Positions 10,365-23,431 are shown, counted from the stretch's first letter. The stretch: 64,000 nt of DNA from Ridgeia piscesae (GCA_025642075.2 JAODUO010000419.1:567001-631000); one strand, 5' to 3'. Notes: a model not told the origin generated them from the sequence alone. Translations and numbers: made by a program.

Positions 10365-12245
10365 ATAATCATAATAATGACTTCTTTTGCGCCAATATCC
10401 TCGAAGATCAAGCTCAGTGGCGCGACAAAACCAAGGGGTTAAGCAAAGTCATAATCGTCAATGGATGGCTGAAGGAGCTAGGAGGCTAAGGAGGACAGGC
10501 AACACTAAAGAGATAGGTTTTTAGACGTCGGCGGAATGAAACTATAATTGTTACCTTCTGATTTAACAGTGGCATGAAGCGAATTCCACACCGTTGGTGC
10601 GGCAACCGAGAAACCTCAGGTCCCGGCTTTCGTTTTCACCCGAGGAAGGTAAAGAGGGTTACTACTGATTGAGCGTAGTTGTCTGGAATTTCTTGCTGGA
10701 TTTAACATTGAATTTAAATATGCTGGATGTGTAGATGAGAGTGCTTGATAGGCTGTTATACAAATCTTGAAAATTATGCGATAATGCACAGGGAGCCAAT
10801 GCAATGATTTTAAAAGCGGCACTGAGCGAGAAAAACGAGCAGAACGCGAGATTACCCTTGCTAAGCAATTTTGGACACACTGAAGTTTTGCTATATCCTT
10901 GTTTGCGGTATTGCAAAGTTTTCATCAAACGTTACTCCAACATTTAAAACTGAGGCGGCTGATGTGATACTCTGACTCAGGATATGTGTCGGCAAAAAGC
11001 CATCGAGTTTTGCCCGCTGCGTTGAGGTACAAAGATGAGATATTCGGTCTTATCTGCATTTAGCTTTAATTTACTGTTTTTCATCCAAAGGGAGACATTT
11101 TGGAGACAACCCCTGAGCTGGATTAGGTAGCGACAAGTATCTGGTGTGGTCAAAGAAACATAGATTTGTGTGTCATCTGCATAAAGGTGATGATCCAGGT
11201 TGTAACTCTGGATAACAGAGCTTAGTGGTGTTGTATACAGAGTGAAACGCAAGGGCCCAAAACAGAACCATGGGGAACACCACAAGAGATGGGGAGCATG
11301 TCGGAAAAGCAGTTACTTATTTTAATGATTTACCGTCTATCGGTAAGATATGAAGTAAACCAGCTCAGGACCAGTTATCCCGTCGGAAGTGGGTCAAGAT
11401 CACAAGATTTACTTGGGGGCGACATGATTATTTTTCTCACTTCAGCAGTTGTGGTTGGTTCAAGCGATGCGAGTTGAGAATTTAGTTGTGGAGAGTCAGC
11501 ATTTACAATCTCTGGAGTGTGATCTATGAAGGCTGAATGTATGAGGCTGATTTTGTCTTTAAAATGACTTGAAAAAGAGTTACACAGTGATTTGATTGAT
11601 GCATGGGTTGGTAGAGAAGGAGCAGGCCGCCTGTGTAAGATCTGATTTATGCATTTCCATAGCTGTTTTGGTGTAGCAGAGTAATTTGAGACCATATTTT
11701 CGTAATAATACGACTTTGCTTTTGGCATTTGTCGGTTACATAGATGACATTGCCGTGTATAGCGTGACCTGTCTAAGGATGAACGAGATTTACGCCAAAC
11801 ACGTTCCAGATAGCGACGGCGTCGTTTAGATTTTATTATTTCCAAGGTCATCCAAGCAGCTGGCGGCTTTTGTGACACAGATTTAGATTTAACGGGTGCA
11901 TGTTTACAAGATTTAACAAGATTTAACAAGATTTAACAAGATTGCCACCTAGAGATTCAACTCTAGATGGCAGGTGGACTAGGAAGCCATTTGGCTTATC
12001 GAGAGTCCAACCTATCTATCTACGTATATACCGCCCTTCTTAGGTATATGTCGATTTTATTTTTAAATGTATTAACACTACTAGCACCTACACAATCAGC
12101 TGATAATCGGTTCCATTCGTTTACTGTTCTTTTCCTCTCTCTCTATGTTTGTCAAGCAATGTCTTCAGTATTTGACGGTACTGTTTGTGTAGGTCTGATA
12201 CATGCTCTTTAGGATGTGTGACAAGGTCGGACGTGATTATATCAG
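10365..12245 (-). mobile_element. CR1/L2-like LINE, 5'-truncated and broken, inserted in the gypsy element
   Basis: On the minus strand, read from the high coordinate: a linker ending LLDKH (about 12150), then an interruption, then HAPVKSKSVSQKPPAAWM and the RT lead-in to 11375. The RT core follows with CGVPHGSVLGPL, a one-base frameshift, then DHHLYADDTQIYV (the YADD catalytic motif) at about 11285-10977. A C-terminal part includes LHWLPVHYRIIFKI at about 10800. It ends at an ATT-rich tail near 10380. No endonuclease part was seen. Confidence 0.85.
11940..12145 (-). mobile_element. 3' fragment of a second LINE nested in the first
   Basis: The minus-strand translation gives VNEWNRLSADCVGASSVNTF then KNKIDIYL and a stop. 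This is the typical C-terminal end of many LINE reverse transcriptases. It splits the LLDKH|HAP linker of the host LINE. A 9-bp TTAACAAGA-type tandem repeat lies at the junction (11905-11941). Confidence 0.65.
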
Positions 12246-12425
12246 TCATAAATGATGCAATGTTGATACTGTGAATGGCTCTGTAAAACACGTGGTGAAG
12301 TTAGTTATTTGATTTGATGATAATATTGTCTTATAATACTGGTTTATCACTGGAAGTTCGGATAATACTGTTATTGGATAATAGCACTGGAATGTCGCGA
12401 CGACATTCATGTATGGGGGGTAACT

Positions 12426-12601
12426 TGTAACAGATATTATAGTAAGGACTATTGTAGTCTTAGAGCTGCCACTCTGTGGCAGCTATTTAGTAAAATGATA
12501 TAGTAGACACCTCAGCCAGCACATGGTAAAGGTCAAGCTGGCAGAGTTCTGATACTGCATGGCTGGTGAAGCCACATTAAAAGACGATTACACCTTTTTA
12601 T
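12426..12601 (+). repeat. 3' LTR of the gypsy-type element
   Basis: Starts TGTAACAGATATT directly after the purine-rich GGGGGGTAACT and matches the left LTR, with an internal deletion near 12560-12580. Confidence 0.8.
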
Positions 12602-12844
12602 AAATATCCTATATTTTATTCTACCTCTGTGATCCGTGTACTTATGTTATTCTGAATGACATTTTTATATCTTACTATTACTTATTAATTGTTCTAATGC
12701 TAATCATTAATAATATATATCTGTCATATACCTTATGTCATATGTGTATGTCATGGTTTTGTGTAATTCATATAGTTGACATATATCCGGTAGATTGTGA
12801 CTGTTAGTTTCATTATATTATTGTACACTATTGTATCAGAGACT

Positions 12845-12970
12845 CCTGATATTGGCTGGTGAAGCCACGTATACGTTGAAGACTCTCATTAAAAGACGCT
12901 TACACGTTTTTACAGGTGTTGTGCCGTTGAATTGATTTGGTCTCTCGAACTGCCGATGAACAAAAATGCG
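12845..12970 (+). repeat. Second gypsy LTR end plus leader fragment
   Basis: Matches the last third of the 7258 LTR and continues into the same leader and primer-site region (GTTGTGCCGTTGAATTG...GGTCTCTC). It is therefore a fragment of another element copy, not the end of the first. Confidence 0.7.
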
Positions 12971-13985
12971 AGATTTATAAAAACTTTAAATGGGTGCTAT
13001 TAAGAAATAACGAACATTTAAGTTTTACAACTCTGCTAACAGAAACAAACGTGCAGCTTCACACAAAAATATCAAATGGCTAATCAGACCGGATCGCAAG
13101 CACGCATTGCTCGAGAATGGCTATGCTCGAGGGAACAAAGCTCACTAAAGTGTGTAAAAAGGTCACAAACTGTTATACAATATGCAGTATGCAGTACTAC
13201 ATGTTATAACTTGATGTGTTTTCGATACAGACATATGTGGTTTGCGTGGGACGATTATTGCTTCACAAAGATGGCGCCACTAGTGTTTTGCCTGGCGCCA
13301 GCTATCCCGAATTACAGCGTACCATGAGGTATAGCGCTGGTACATAAGGAAACCCTCCACAGTACATACCATGCAACTACGTTAGCATGTGTTTTATGAG
13401 TTCATATTACAGATGTGTGTTACCTAATGAATTTTTTTCTCAAACTGTAATGCTATGTTTTTTCATTTTTTATTTCACACGCAGAGGTGCCTAAATTAAT
13501 ATATTAGTATATTAATTTTGGTAACGTTTATTCAACTTTCTGCTGCCTCCTCTAGGCGGACTCCGCTAGGTGGCAATGCAATCGACCGACTTTCGTTGTC
13601 TTTATCATCACACCGACTCCGCTAAGTGGAGACACTGTCAGCCTTCTATAAATTATCTTATGGGCATGCTTAGTATATATACCTACGCACTCACGCACTC
13701 ACGCACACACATGTATACGTACGGATTTACGCAGGCCTACAACACCTGTTGTTATTATTTTACTCTCACTCTATCTTTTTTGGTTTCTGGGATAATTTAT
13801 GCATAGAGATCAACAATTTGACACACTTAGTTTAACCTTAGCTTGTAAGAAGACTTTAATAGTCTGACCTTTAATAGTCTGTCGTATGTATTATTCGAAA
13901 TGTCAAACGTAATTATTTTTTCAGCTGTCGTCATCTAACAATTTCACCTAGACGGCGACACAAAATGCCGGCTTCTAGGTCTCTC
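12970..13985. other. Intergenic, no gene recognised
   Basis: AT-rich unique sequence. A few short open frames have no family features. Confidence 0.4.
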
Positions 13986-14465
13986 CTAGCCTTGATTATC
14001 CAGGCTCCGTGAGATGGCAGCACGGTTTAGCCCCTCACATTTTCTTGGCGAGTTACGCAGCCGAGCGAGATTTCATCTCGCTTAATCGACTGTCGACTTT
14101 GCCGGCTTTTGAATAAATTATTATCCGTGTGGGGTTAAACAATGCTGCCACATCATGGATAGTGGTTAATCCTGCCGTAATTCCTATTTTATAAACAACT
14201 GCAAATTTGTATATTTATTTAATATTGTGTTAATATAAGTTCAATGTTGAATACTTTTCATAGGATGTCATTATCTTGTAAAAGTATATCGTTATTTAAA
14301 TGTTTATTTCACAGTTGGCCGGAGAGCCAATCAGCGTCTTTACCCTAATCTGGGATACGGCCGCCCTAGCGGTTACAACGGCAGCCCATTAATTCCCCAG
14401 GCAGAGTTGACGGGCTGAAAGGTGCTGCCATCTCACGGTGCCTGGGTAATCGAGGATAAGCGAGA
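13985..14465. mobile_element. Foldback / MITE-like element with about 45-bp inverted arms
   Basis: The left arm, 13991-14037, includes GTGAGATGGCAGCAC. It is the inverse of the right arm, about 14413-14459, which reads on the other strand CGATTACCCAGG then CACCGTGAGATGGCAGCACC. About 380 bp of non-coding sequence lies between. Confidence 0.65.
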
Positions 14466-14479
14466 TTCGGGTAAGCGAG

Positions 14480-17275
14480 ACTAGCTAGCTCTCTCCGTCA
14501 GTTCGACTCTACCGGGACGTGGACTGTTGACGACGTGGTCTATAGTCGAGCTATTAAAATCATTACTCAACCGTGTCTATAAAGCCAATTCACGTTAAAC
14601 GTGGGTCAATATTTATTCCAACTAAAACTATGCTACTGGATGTCTGAACAATTCTACATACATGTTTAATGATAGTCATTGGAAATTGTCATTGCCTATG
14701 AACACAGGCACCGACTCTGCCTGCGTTTTCTATATGTAGATCAGGGTACCTCTGTCACAGTGTGTGTCGCTTTTGTACATTGCATCATTGCATCTGAACT
14801 CAAAAAACATTATCTGCATAAATATTTTCCAGAACGAAGTATTGCATTACCATTCGCCGTGTGTGAATCGGCATGTCAATTTAAAATCCACAGCTGGTAC
14901 ACCAGTTGACGCTAACAGTTTCTCCTAAGTGTTATTGGTCCTGTTAGGTTAAACGAGCAAGAAGGGCGTCGGTCAGAACACGCGTAACACCCCACAAGAA
15001 AAAACTAATATTTCACGAGAATTTGTCACGGGCGTGTTTCCCCCGATTCTTTGACGACGTATCAACAGTTCTTTGACTCATTAATCGGATCATTCATTTC
15101 ACATCGACCTGATCAGTCATGTAAAATCGCAAGTAATAACAGTAGCCGTAGATCTAATGGTGTGTAAACACATATCGATTAAAAAAAATAAACAAACAAC
15201 TGTATAAACGCTTTAGATTGCTACATGAAAAAGCGTTACCTCATAGTAGTGCTCGTGTCTGATTGGCCAAAACCAGGGGGGTTTGGTTGCCCGGAAACCG
15301 CTACCCCAAAATATGCATTACGGTAACGTGGCCTATAAGGAAGTATGACTAGCATCATCCATTTATTTTCTTCACGTGAATTCTACCAGAACACTGCTAT
15401 TCGCGTATATTTAAGTTTACTATGGTAGTAATGATAACAGACCAGGGACACCGTTTTGAACGTAACCATGTCGTACCGACGGTCGTGTTGACACCAACCG
15501 AAAAACGCAGGACCAACAAATAGGACCAAACGGCAGATATGTCCTACGGTGTGTGGTAGTTGTCAGTTGTAATAATCATGATCGTAGGAACAAAAATACA
15601 TGTCATCAACTTGTTTAATTCACCGCCCCTCACACCAAACCCTTTAAATAAATTAGAAATGAATCGAAGACGGGCGGCTATTTTTGTTCTTGAAGAAGAC
15701 AAACCTGACGACCTATTTTTATACTGTCTTGCACGAAGTGGCATCTAGCTTTGACAAAATCAAGAGACCTTAATATGAGCTGTCCGGTGATATCCGTTTG
15801 GAACCATCCAACATATCAATGACACCAAATTCAGAGCTTCCACATTTTATTCGCTCTTTGCAACTTCTAAGGACGTTGCGTTGGCTTTCTGTCTTTCCTG
15901 TCTTTGAGATCAGCACCATCACACCAAATACTTTCATGTAAGCAGCCATCGTATTTACAGTCATTGCAGACTCCTGTAAGAAAGCTTTTCCAGCTTCGAT
16001 CATCTAGTTCTGGTGTACTTTTTTTGTCCCTGTAGTAAATACTAATACCGAGATTACGGCTTCGTAGCTGCATTTATTTTTAGGAATATGCTTAATTTTA
16101 TGTTAGATCAGATGAAACAATTGCACAATTCCGACGTCATTTAAAACCGTACCTTTATAACTTCGCTTATCCGCCATAGCTCCAATGCGCATATCCATCT
16201 GTTGACAACTGGAATATTTATCGCCTCTGAGATTGATCAACGCTTTTGTCTTGATGCGCTACTGAGCTTGGTTCCCAAATATTTAGGCGCAGTGGAGGTT
16301 ATCTTGTGTGTCTTAGTGTTTCATGCGGACCAACATGTACAGCTCTTTCAAACCTCCGTCGGTTGACTGTCATAGAAAATATTGAATTCAACATGAGTGG
16401 CCCAGGAATGACATCGCCAAATTGCCGAAGTACGAACATTCATCATCAAGCTAAAGTTGTTGGAGATCAACATCTTCTGCGGAAACTTCACAATGTCAGA
16501 TCACCGCAACGCTGCTTTTGATGATAACGATATTGCGAAAGGAAGCGCAGGGCAAGTATTTGACATGACTGTCTAAACAGGATTTCATAATTAGGATGAC
16601 CTTTTGGAGTATGGAAAATGAACCCAGCGTCTTCTCTGCGCTTGAAAATTCGTCAGGCCAAAAAATGGAAGTATCGTAATATGACACCAGATGTCGTCGC
16701 CGTGACGGTATTTTAGATTTCCCGGCCACGTATGTCTGTGAATATGGAATGTCGGCGTTGTTCTGCAAGAAGACCAAACCTTTAGCCCAACTCTGTGTCG
16801 CGGATGTCTTACGATTCCGCCTGCCCACAATTGTTTGCGAATGGAGTTCTTGATTTTGAAAATGCTATCTCATTCCTCTAGATTTACTATTGTTTATTAT
16901 AAATTCGGCGTCAAAGTTGTTCTTATTGATATAATCATATGACAGCTATACTGGGTGTATAAAATAGTGTTCTATTGTTGAGGGTGTCATGGCGATCGTC
17001 TCAAACTCTGCGTTTTTGGCGTGGAGAAAAAGATTGGGAAGCGCTGTAGTGTTTTTACATTTGTGAGTGTGACTGTGCAAAATTAATCTAGTCTAGTTAG
17101 CTATTCACAAAAATACCCTTGATTGCTGCTAGATAATTATCACAGTATATCAACTGTCATCGATTCACCGCATGTAAATTAAAAGGGAAACGACTCCTGA
17201 GGACAGATAGCTATTAACTCGTTATCTGCTAGACGACGTACTCGCTAATCATACAATTACATTAGGGAATTCCAT
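14480..17275. other. Intergenic, no gene recognised
   Basis: Several 60-110 codon frames occur on both strands (15544-16073, 16306-16830). None shows a known motif or splice-consistent continuation. Confidence 0.35.
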
Positions 17276-18455
17276 GGATGTACACGGCGAGATGTCACCG
17301 TGCTCTCCAGACCGTATCGACAGGATGTACACGGCGAGATGTCACCGTGCTCTCCAGACCGTATCGACAGGATGTACACGGCGAGATGTCACCGTGCTCT
17401 CCAGACCGTATCAACAGGATGTACACGGCGAGATGTCACCGTGCTCTCCAGACCGTATTAACAGGATGTACACGGCGAGATGTCACCGTGCTCTCCAGAC
17501 CGTATGAACAGGATGTACACGGCGAGATGTCACCGTGCTCTCCAGACCGTATTAACAGGATGCACACGGCGAGATGTCACCGTGCTCTCCAGACCGTATT
17601 AACAGGATGTACACGGCGAGATGTCACCGTGCTCTCCAGACCGTATCAACAGGATGTACACGGCGAGATGTCACCGTGCTCTCCAGACCGTATTAACAGG
17701 ATGTACACGGCGAGATGTCACCGTGCTCTCCAGACCGTATCAACAGGATGTACACGGCGAGATGTCACCGTGCTCTCCAGACCGTATCAACAGGATGTAC
17801 ACGGCGAGATGTCACCGTGCTCTCCAGACCGTATTAACAGGATGTACACGGCGAGATGTCACCGTGCTCTCCAGACCGTATTAACAGGATGTACACGGCG
17901 AGATGTCACCGTGCTCTCCAGACCGTATCAACAGGATGTACACGGCGAGATGTCACCGTGCTCTCCAGACCGTATCAACAGGATGTACACGGCGAGATGT
18001 CACCGTGCTCTCCAGACCGTATCAACAGGATGTACACGGCGAGATGTCACCGTGCTCTCCAGACCGTATCAACAGGATGTACACGGCGAGATGTCACCGT
18101 GCTCTCCAGACCGTATTAACAGGATGTACACGGCGAGATGTCACCGTGCTCTCCAGACCGTATCAACAGGATGTACACGGCGAGATGTCACCGTGCTCTC
18201 CAGACCGTATTAACAGGATGTACACGGCGAGATGTCACCGTGCTCTCCAGACCGTATCAACAGGATGTACACGGCGAGATGTCACCGTGCTCTCCAGACC
18301 GTATCAACAGGATGTAGACGGCGAGATGTCACCGTGCTCTCCAGACCGTATCAACAGGATGTACACGGCGAGATGTCACCGTGCTCTCCAGACCGTATCA
18401 ACAGGATGTAGACGGCGAGATGTCACCGTGCTCTCCAGACCATATCAACAGGAGG
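17276..18455. repeat. 47-bp minisatellite, about 25 copies
   Basis: The unit begins GGATGTACACGGCGAGATGT and ends CAGACCGTATYAACA. Copies are nearly identical, differing mainly at C/T in the last 7 bases and by an occasional GTAGAC for GTACAC. 47 is not a multiple of three, so each strand rotates through frames. The 311-codon frame across it is an artefact. Each unit contains an imperfect hairpin, CACGGCGA-GATG-TCACCGTG. Confidence 0.97.
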
Positions 18456-18703
18456 TAGACGTTTGCGCCCACAGAGACTTCACCGCCGACACCGCCACTC
18501 CGTCCAGCCGTTCTGATTAGCCTATACGGCCCTACTGCCTTCCAGGTCATGTCTTACTCAATGTTCACGTTGTCGGGTTTGCAAATCGTTGACAATATAC
18601 TCGCCTTACGTTACGAGACCGATCCATAGTGGAAACATTTATGTTTTGTGAAAATTGTTGCCCTGAAAACCTACCGCCCCGACGGTAACAATAAGTTTTA
18701 CTA

Positions 18704-19027
18704 TTGGTGTATTGGACACGCAGGTCTCGTCTGTCGCCATATATCGTGTTTATGTTATTTTTGCCGTATTCACTCACGATCACTCTCGGTAAGTATCGCT
18801 CAAAACAGACCAGAAACGTGAATCACTTTGTTGCGTGTCCTGTTGATGAAGATATCGGCGATGTTGTTCTGGAGGCAATGGCGCAGTTTGTGAATCGAGA
18901 TAATGACGGTCTTCGTGGAGCAGGTGTACCCTGTATAGAAGAAGAAGGCTGCCGTGTATACAACATTGCACTTGTCACTGACACATCCCGCCATGTGGTA
19001 GAATATGAAAATGAGAAGATCTACTAA
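18704..19027 (+). other. Unrecognised open frame with a strong internal splice donor
   Basis: A 107-codon frame starts with a signal-peptide-like hydrophobic run (YIVFMLFLPYSLTITLG). A consensus donor CTCG|GTAAGT falls exactly after it at 18788/18789, so 18704-18788 could be a first coding exon. No downstream partner exon was recognised. Chance is a serious alternative. Confidence 0.2.
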
Positions 19028-19076
19028 GAACTCGTAGAGTTTACTCTGTGGTATGTTTATATTGTATATCTACCAG

Positions 19077-19246
19077 CGCTCTCTGTCTCTGTCTCTCTCT
19101 GTCTCTGTCTCTGTCTCTGTCTCTGTCTCTCTGTCTCTCTGTCTCTCTGTCTTCTTTTCTTTTCTTCTCGTCTTCTGTCTGTCTCTCTTCTCTCTCTTGT
19201 CTCCCTCTCTGTCTCTCTCCTCTCCTCTCTCTCTCTCTCTCTCTGC

Positions 19247-19293
<47 letters not shown>

Positions 19294-19460
19294 TCTCCCT
19301 CTCCCTCTCTCTCTCTCTCCCTCTCTTCTCTCTTCTTTCTCTCCTCTCCTCTCCTCTCTTTTCCGATGTGTGTGTGTTGTTTTTCGTGCGTGCGCGCGTG
19401 TGTGTGTGCGTGTGTGCGCGCGTGCGTGTGTGCGTGTGTGCGTGTGTGCGTGCGTGTGTT
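19077..19460. repeat. (TCTG/CT)n pyrimidine tract followed by (TG/CG)n
   Basis: CTCTGT and CTCTCC repeats, a (TGTC)n block at about 19246-19272, then GTGTGCGTGCG repeats. Confidence 0.93.
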
Positions 19461-19479
19461 TATTGTTAAATTGTTGAGA

Positions 19480-20988
19480 TATGTATTAATAAAAGCTCCC
19501 AAAAGTCTGTTGTAGTGAATAGTAATATATGTGAAGCTCAAAACTCATAATTGACATAATAAATTAAATCATAATTTACATGAACATTTCAACACGAACC
19601 CCGTTTGGCGAAGACGCCTTTGATGTTTTATTTTTACATCTACGCGTTTTCTTTACCTTATCATATATTAGTGATGCCCTGACGTTACCTTCTGTTGTCA
19701 AAGCGGAGTCAGTAACGTTACCATTCAAGTTGAAATGACGACTCTGCAGCCTTCAAACTGTTCCTGTCGCGGGGTTGAACATTAATCACAGATTGTTTTG
19801 ATGGTATTGTGCATCCCAATCAGTAGAGTTCCTTAGTTAACAGTGACAGGTGCCATTTTGGATCTCCTCCAGAGGAAATGAGTTGTATCCGTGCTGGGTG
19901 ACATTAATGCTTTATATCCTCGCGCTAACGACTATGCAGGGGCCTACCATTCACGTAAATTTCCCCCAACACCTGCGAGGCTATCACGTTGCCGCAGGCG
20001 GATCCAAGACGACTACTATTTCATTAAATTATTAATCCGCCGCCATCAGAACATGGCACGTCGCGGTCCGGCTTGTGGCGTGCCAAGCCCAGCGAATTCC
20101 GGCGAGGCAACCGCGATCCTTGCGGGAACATAGCCACACAGTAATCACGTATTCATTCCGGCAACCTGTTTTCACAGAGATTATTGTAATGTCACGTGTG
20201 CTTTATGTTTGCTTCCATTGAAGCCCGACCTTTAAGTCCCGCATTGCCCGCCTGCGGCGCACGCAGCACCGGAAAGACTAAGGCAGGTCTCGCGGGAACT
20301 GTCGAGAAACTCACGCGGTCCCCGCGGGCCATTAATACGCAATGCTAGAACTATGATTACGTCGATGCACACGTGTGGCGGTATAATAATTGCCCATCAT
20401 CACCGCTACTTTACAGTTTGCGCAGTTTTTCTTCTAAATAATAAAACTGCTAAAATGTTGCGAGTGATCTAGCCCATGGTATGGTTCGTAGAGTCAGATG
20501 ATTTCATAAATTCGTCCTGGAGTTGGATAACTATTCAGCGCTTTCCGACTGCTGTGCTCCCACACATTTCGTGTGGAAGCGAGATTGCTGTATTCAGTCA
20601 AGTAGCAAACACGCATAAAACTTCGGAGGAGACGTAATCAGCCATCTGTATATAATAGTGTATTCATTCAACCGTGACTATATTTACACTTGGCCCTCTC
20701 TCGCAACACGTCACTTGTCCACACACAAAAACCGAATGTAGACTAACACAGTTAAATCGACTAACTAAATCCGGCCTCTCCTGTTTTCGCGTATGGCGGG
20801 TTATCAAATACATGTGCAAAATGTTTTAGTTGGCGCCATTAACGCAGCCAGCAATTTCATCGTGGGACATATTTTAGACATGTGTATGCGAAATGGTTCT
20901 GGCAAGTGCATGGCTACCACCTTCTGGGGAGCCTTCCCTCTCCCCCAGTACGTCGGAGGTTGGGGCATCAATTAGTAGTGGTATTTCT

Positions 20989-21060
<72 letters not shown>

Positions 21061-21717
21061 AAGAAGAAGAAGAAGAAGAAGAAGAAGAAGAAGAAGAAGA
21101 ATTAGAACACTTACATAGCGCCGTAAATCTAGACAAAATCCATTCGGAGGCGATGCGAGTGCATAACATAAATATGTGTAAATGTATATAATTATGCGGA
21201 ATATTAATATGTATAAAATAGTAATCAATGATAAATAAATGAGTTACAGGTAAAGATGATTATTAATATTAATGGTATATTGACAATAAACGAGTGAAGA
21301 CAAACATGTACAAGATAATAAATAATTAAATAAAAGAAATACATAATAATAATTAAATAAACTGACAGTGACTGGTGTCTACACTGCACACACATTTCTG
21401 AAATGCAACAACGCCCGATCGTCGTACACAACACATGGAACTAACTGTAGGATGTCTGTGTTACTAACTCACGGGAGCAGTACATCCGCTAAGCGGAGAC
21501 AGCTGGTTATTCCGTCAGTCACATCGTGATGTACCAAAGACGTCCTGCGGTGTTTCTTGCGTGATATTTACGAGGAAATATTGTGATAGCGTTGGTGGCA
21601 GTTGACATCCTGGTATTTCCCACTCCAACGTTTGATGCAAACCTCCGTTTTGTATGAAGCCTTCTTCTTCTTACGGTTAGCTCTTCACTCAGTGTTAGCC
21701 ACGAGCTTAGTTTTCAG
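19480..21717. other. Intergenic, no gene recognised
   Basis: Apart from the triplet microsatellite at 20993-21100, no gene or RNA is supportable. Confidence 0.35.
20993..21100. repeat. (AAT)n-(AAG)n compound triplet microsatellite
   Basis: About 13 AAT triplets followed directly by about 23 AAG triplets. The (GAA/TTC) part is a triplex-forming motif. Confidence 0.96.
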
Positions 21718-21942
21718 AGTTGTCCTTCTCTAGAATTAGTGAGTCCATTACAGGTTACACATTTATGGGAACTTTTACTTCCCCTGGCATAGACACCAGA
21801 TAGAAGGAAACCAGCGGCTTTTAGTGTCTATTCTGAAACACCTAGGCAATGTGAGGTAAACGAAATTGTTTCAACGCTGGCGGCAAGTTTGAATCAAATC
21901 ACCGTCGCCTCGGTTGACAGGTCCGGCGACCACCGCTACCTG
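21718..21942 (-). mobile_element. tRNA-derived SINE, copy 1
   Basis: Shares GTTGTCCTTCTCTAGAATTA, GTGAGTCCA, ACTTTTACTTCCCCTG, GCGGCTTTTAGT and a degenerate tRNA-like head with the copy at 43820-44041. The 5' head on the minus strand is truncated before most of box A. Confidence 0.85.
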
Positions 21943-21944
21943 TG

Positions 21945-23430
21945 CGTTTTTTTGGTAATTTCTCCAACTTCACCTTTGAATCTGTCTCACACGATCCGTA
22001 AGTGTAATCGAAAGTAACGTCAAATTAAGATGGGGTGTCAAACAGATATTTCTTTTATTTTTGCATAAACAGGATACTACGAAAGAACTTCAAAGAAGCA
22101 ATCTCGTCAACAGTTTGTGATCAGCTCGTCTTCTGTGTATTTACTGGCCTGGTGGTCTTCTTACAAAGTAAATTGATTTTTATTGATTTTGTATAAAAAA
22201 AATAAAAGGGTCAGACATCATGCATGCAAATTACAAAGCATCCGTATTTGTCAATAGCTGTCTGTAAGAAAACGACAGTGATGTGTCATTTTAGCGTAGC
22301 AACGTGCGGATTTTATTGCATATAATTGACTTATATTAACATAGAGGATGACAACGTTGTTAATATTTTACAATGACGTTGTGGATATCTTTAAAAAGAG
22401 AACTGGCATTTGGCATGAGGAGATGACACGCCACGGAGGAGAGTGTGTTGCCTCGATTGGCAGCTCGTTAAATATTGCCAATCACGCCATCGTCTTAGAC
22501 ACATTACAAAGGATCAGTACAATTAGATATGATCGCCATTTATAGACGTCGATCTCACCGATGCTTCGGTGCGTTCCTTTAACCGACCAGTCTGTCCGTT
22601 GTGCTTATGACGCAGCCGTGAATGAAACAGACAACTATTCGGTAACAGCCAACGATCACTCGCCATCATTTCCGTGCCATCGTCCGTGCAGGCTCGATTA
22701 ACTACGTATGCTCGATGAAGTAATCGATACGACACGTGGCGTGTGAGCGGGCTGAGTGGCACACCAAGGTAGTGAGTGGCACAGTAATCGTTTTCGCGCG
22801 GGTAACCAGCGGTTTACAGGAGCGCTGTGTGGATATGTCCAATATCGCCAACATCTTCGCGTTTCAGTGACGTTCTGAAGCTCGAGGAGACGTCAGAAGG
22901 CAGCTTCAACGCGTGGGTCGAGCAGAGAAGATACAAGGTGACCCGGTGTGTGTGTTGCGTGTTAGCTAGGCAGGATTAGTGAACCGGTTAGACGGATTTC
23001 GTGGTTCGACCAACAGTAGTCGCGTGCGCGGTTAACTGGATTACGGCCAACGGTACGGATCACTACAAATGATTTGGTTGCACTAAAATAGGATTACGTG
23101 TCTGCAACAAGACCGCTGGAAAGAAACACACGTACGCAGCAAAGCGTCTACAGCGCACGCGGACGTATAACGTATGTACAAGGTATTCCGTAAGGAGGCT
23201 TAGTTGGAGTTTTGTTCGAGTCATACTCTGCTGATACTAATACATTGCTGTGAATAATCACACGGCTGTAACCATACGACACGTTGACGCTGTGACATTA
23301 ACACGAATACGTCAACATGTCCTTCGCATGTCACCGACGTAGGGCGGGTGTGACTTTACAAGACACGTCAGAAACATCGACACGTTCTTAAGCGTCATTT
23401 GTGCGGTTCGTCTAACACAAACATCAAACA
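21945..23430. other. Intergenic / upstream region of the transporter gene
   Basis: No recognised coding frame. It may hold the promoter and a non-coding first exon of the gene at 23712, but no TATA-like motif or definite transcription start could be assigned. Confidence 0.35.
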
Positions 23431-23431
23431 A

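Larger units (their letters stand above)
7258..12601 (+). mobile_element. Degenerate Ty3/gypsy-type LTR retrotransposon with nested insertions
   Basis: The left LTR is followed by a leader with a 27-bp tandem repeat and then a gag-like tail (about 8040-8180, ending LPVFSG). That tail jumps straight into RNase H at about 8186, so protease and reverse transcriptase are missing. Broken RNase H, integrase zinc and core, and GPY/F-like modules follow. A LINE is inserted at about 10370-12245. A purine-rich GTATGGGGGGTAACT precedes the right LTR (12426). Multiple stops and frameshifts make the element inactive. Confidence 0.82.

Noticed and set aside
15770..16073. Possible minus-strand gene
   Set aside because: Two overlapping frames without recognisable motifs, compatible splice sites or composition different from the surroundings.
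17278..18520. Repeat protein of 311 and 205 codons
   Set aside because: An artefact of the 47-bp minisatellite, with no codon bias or start context.
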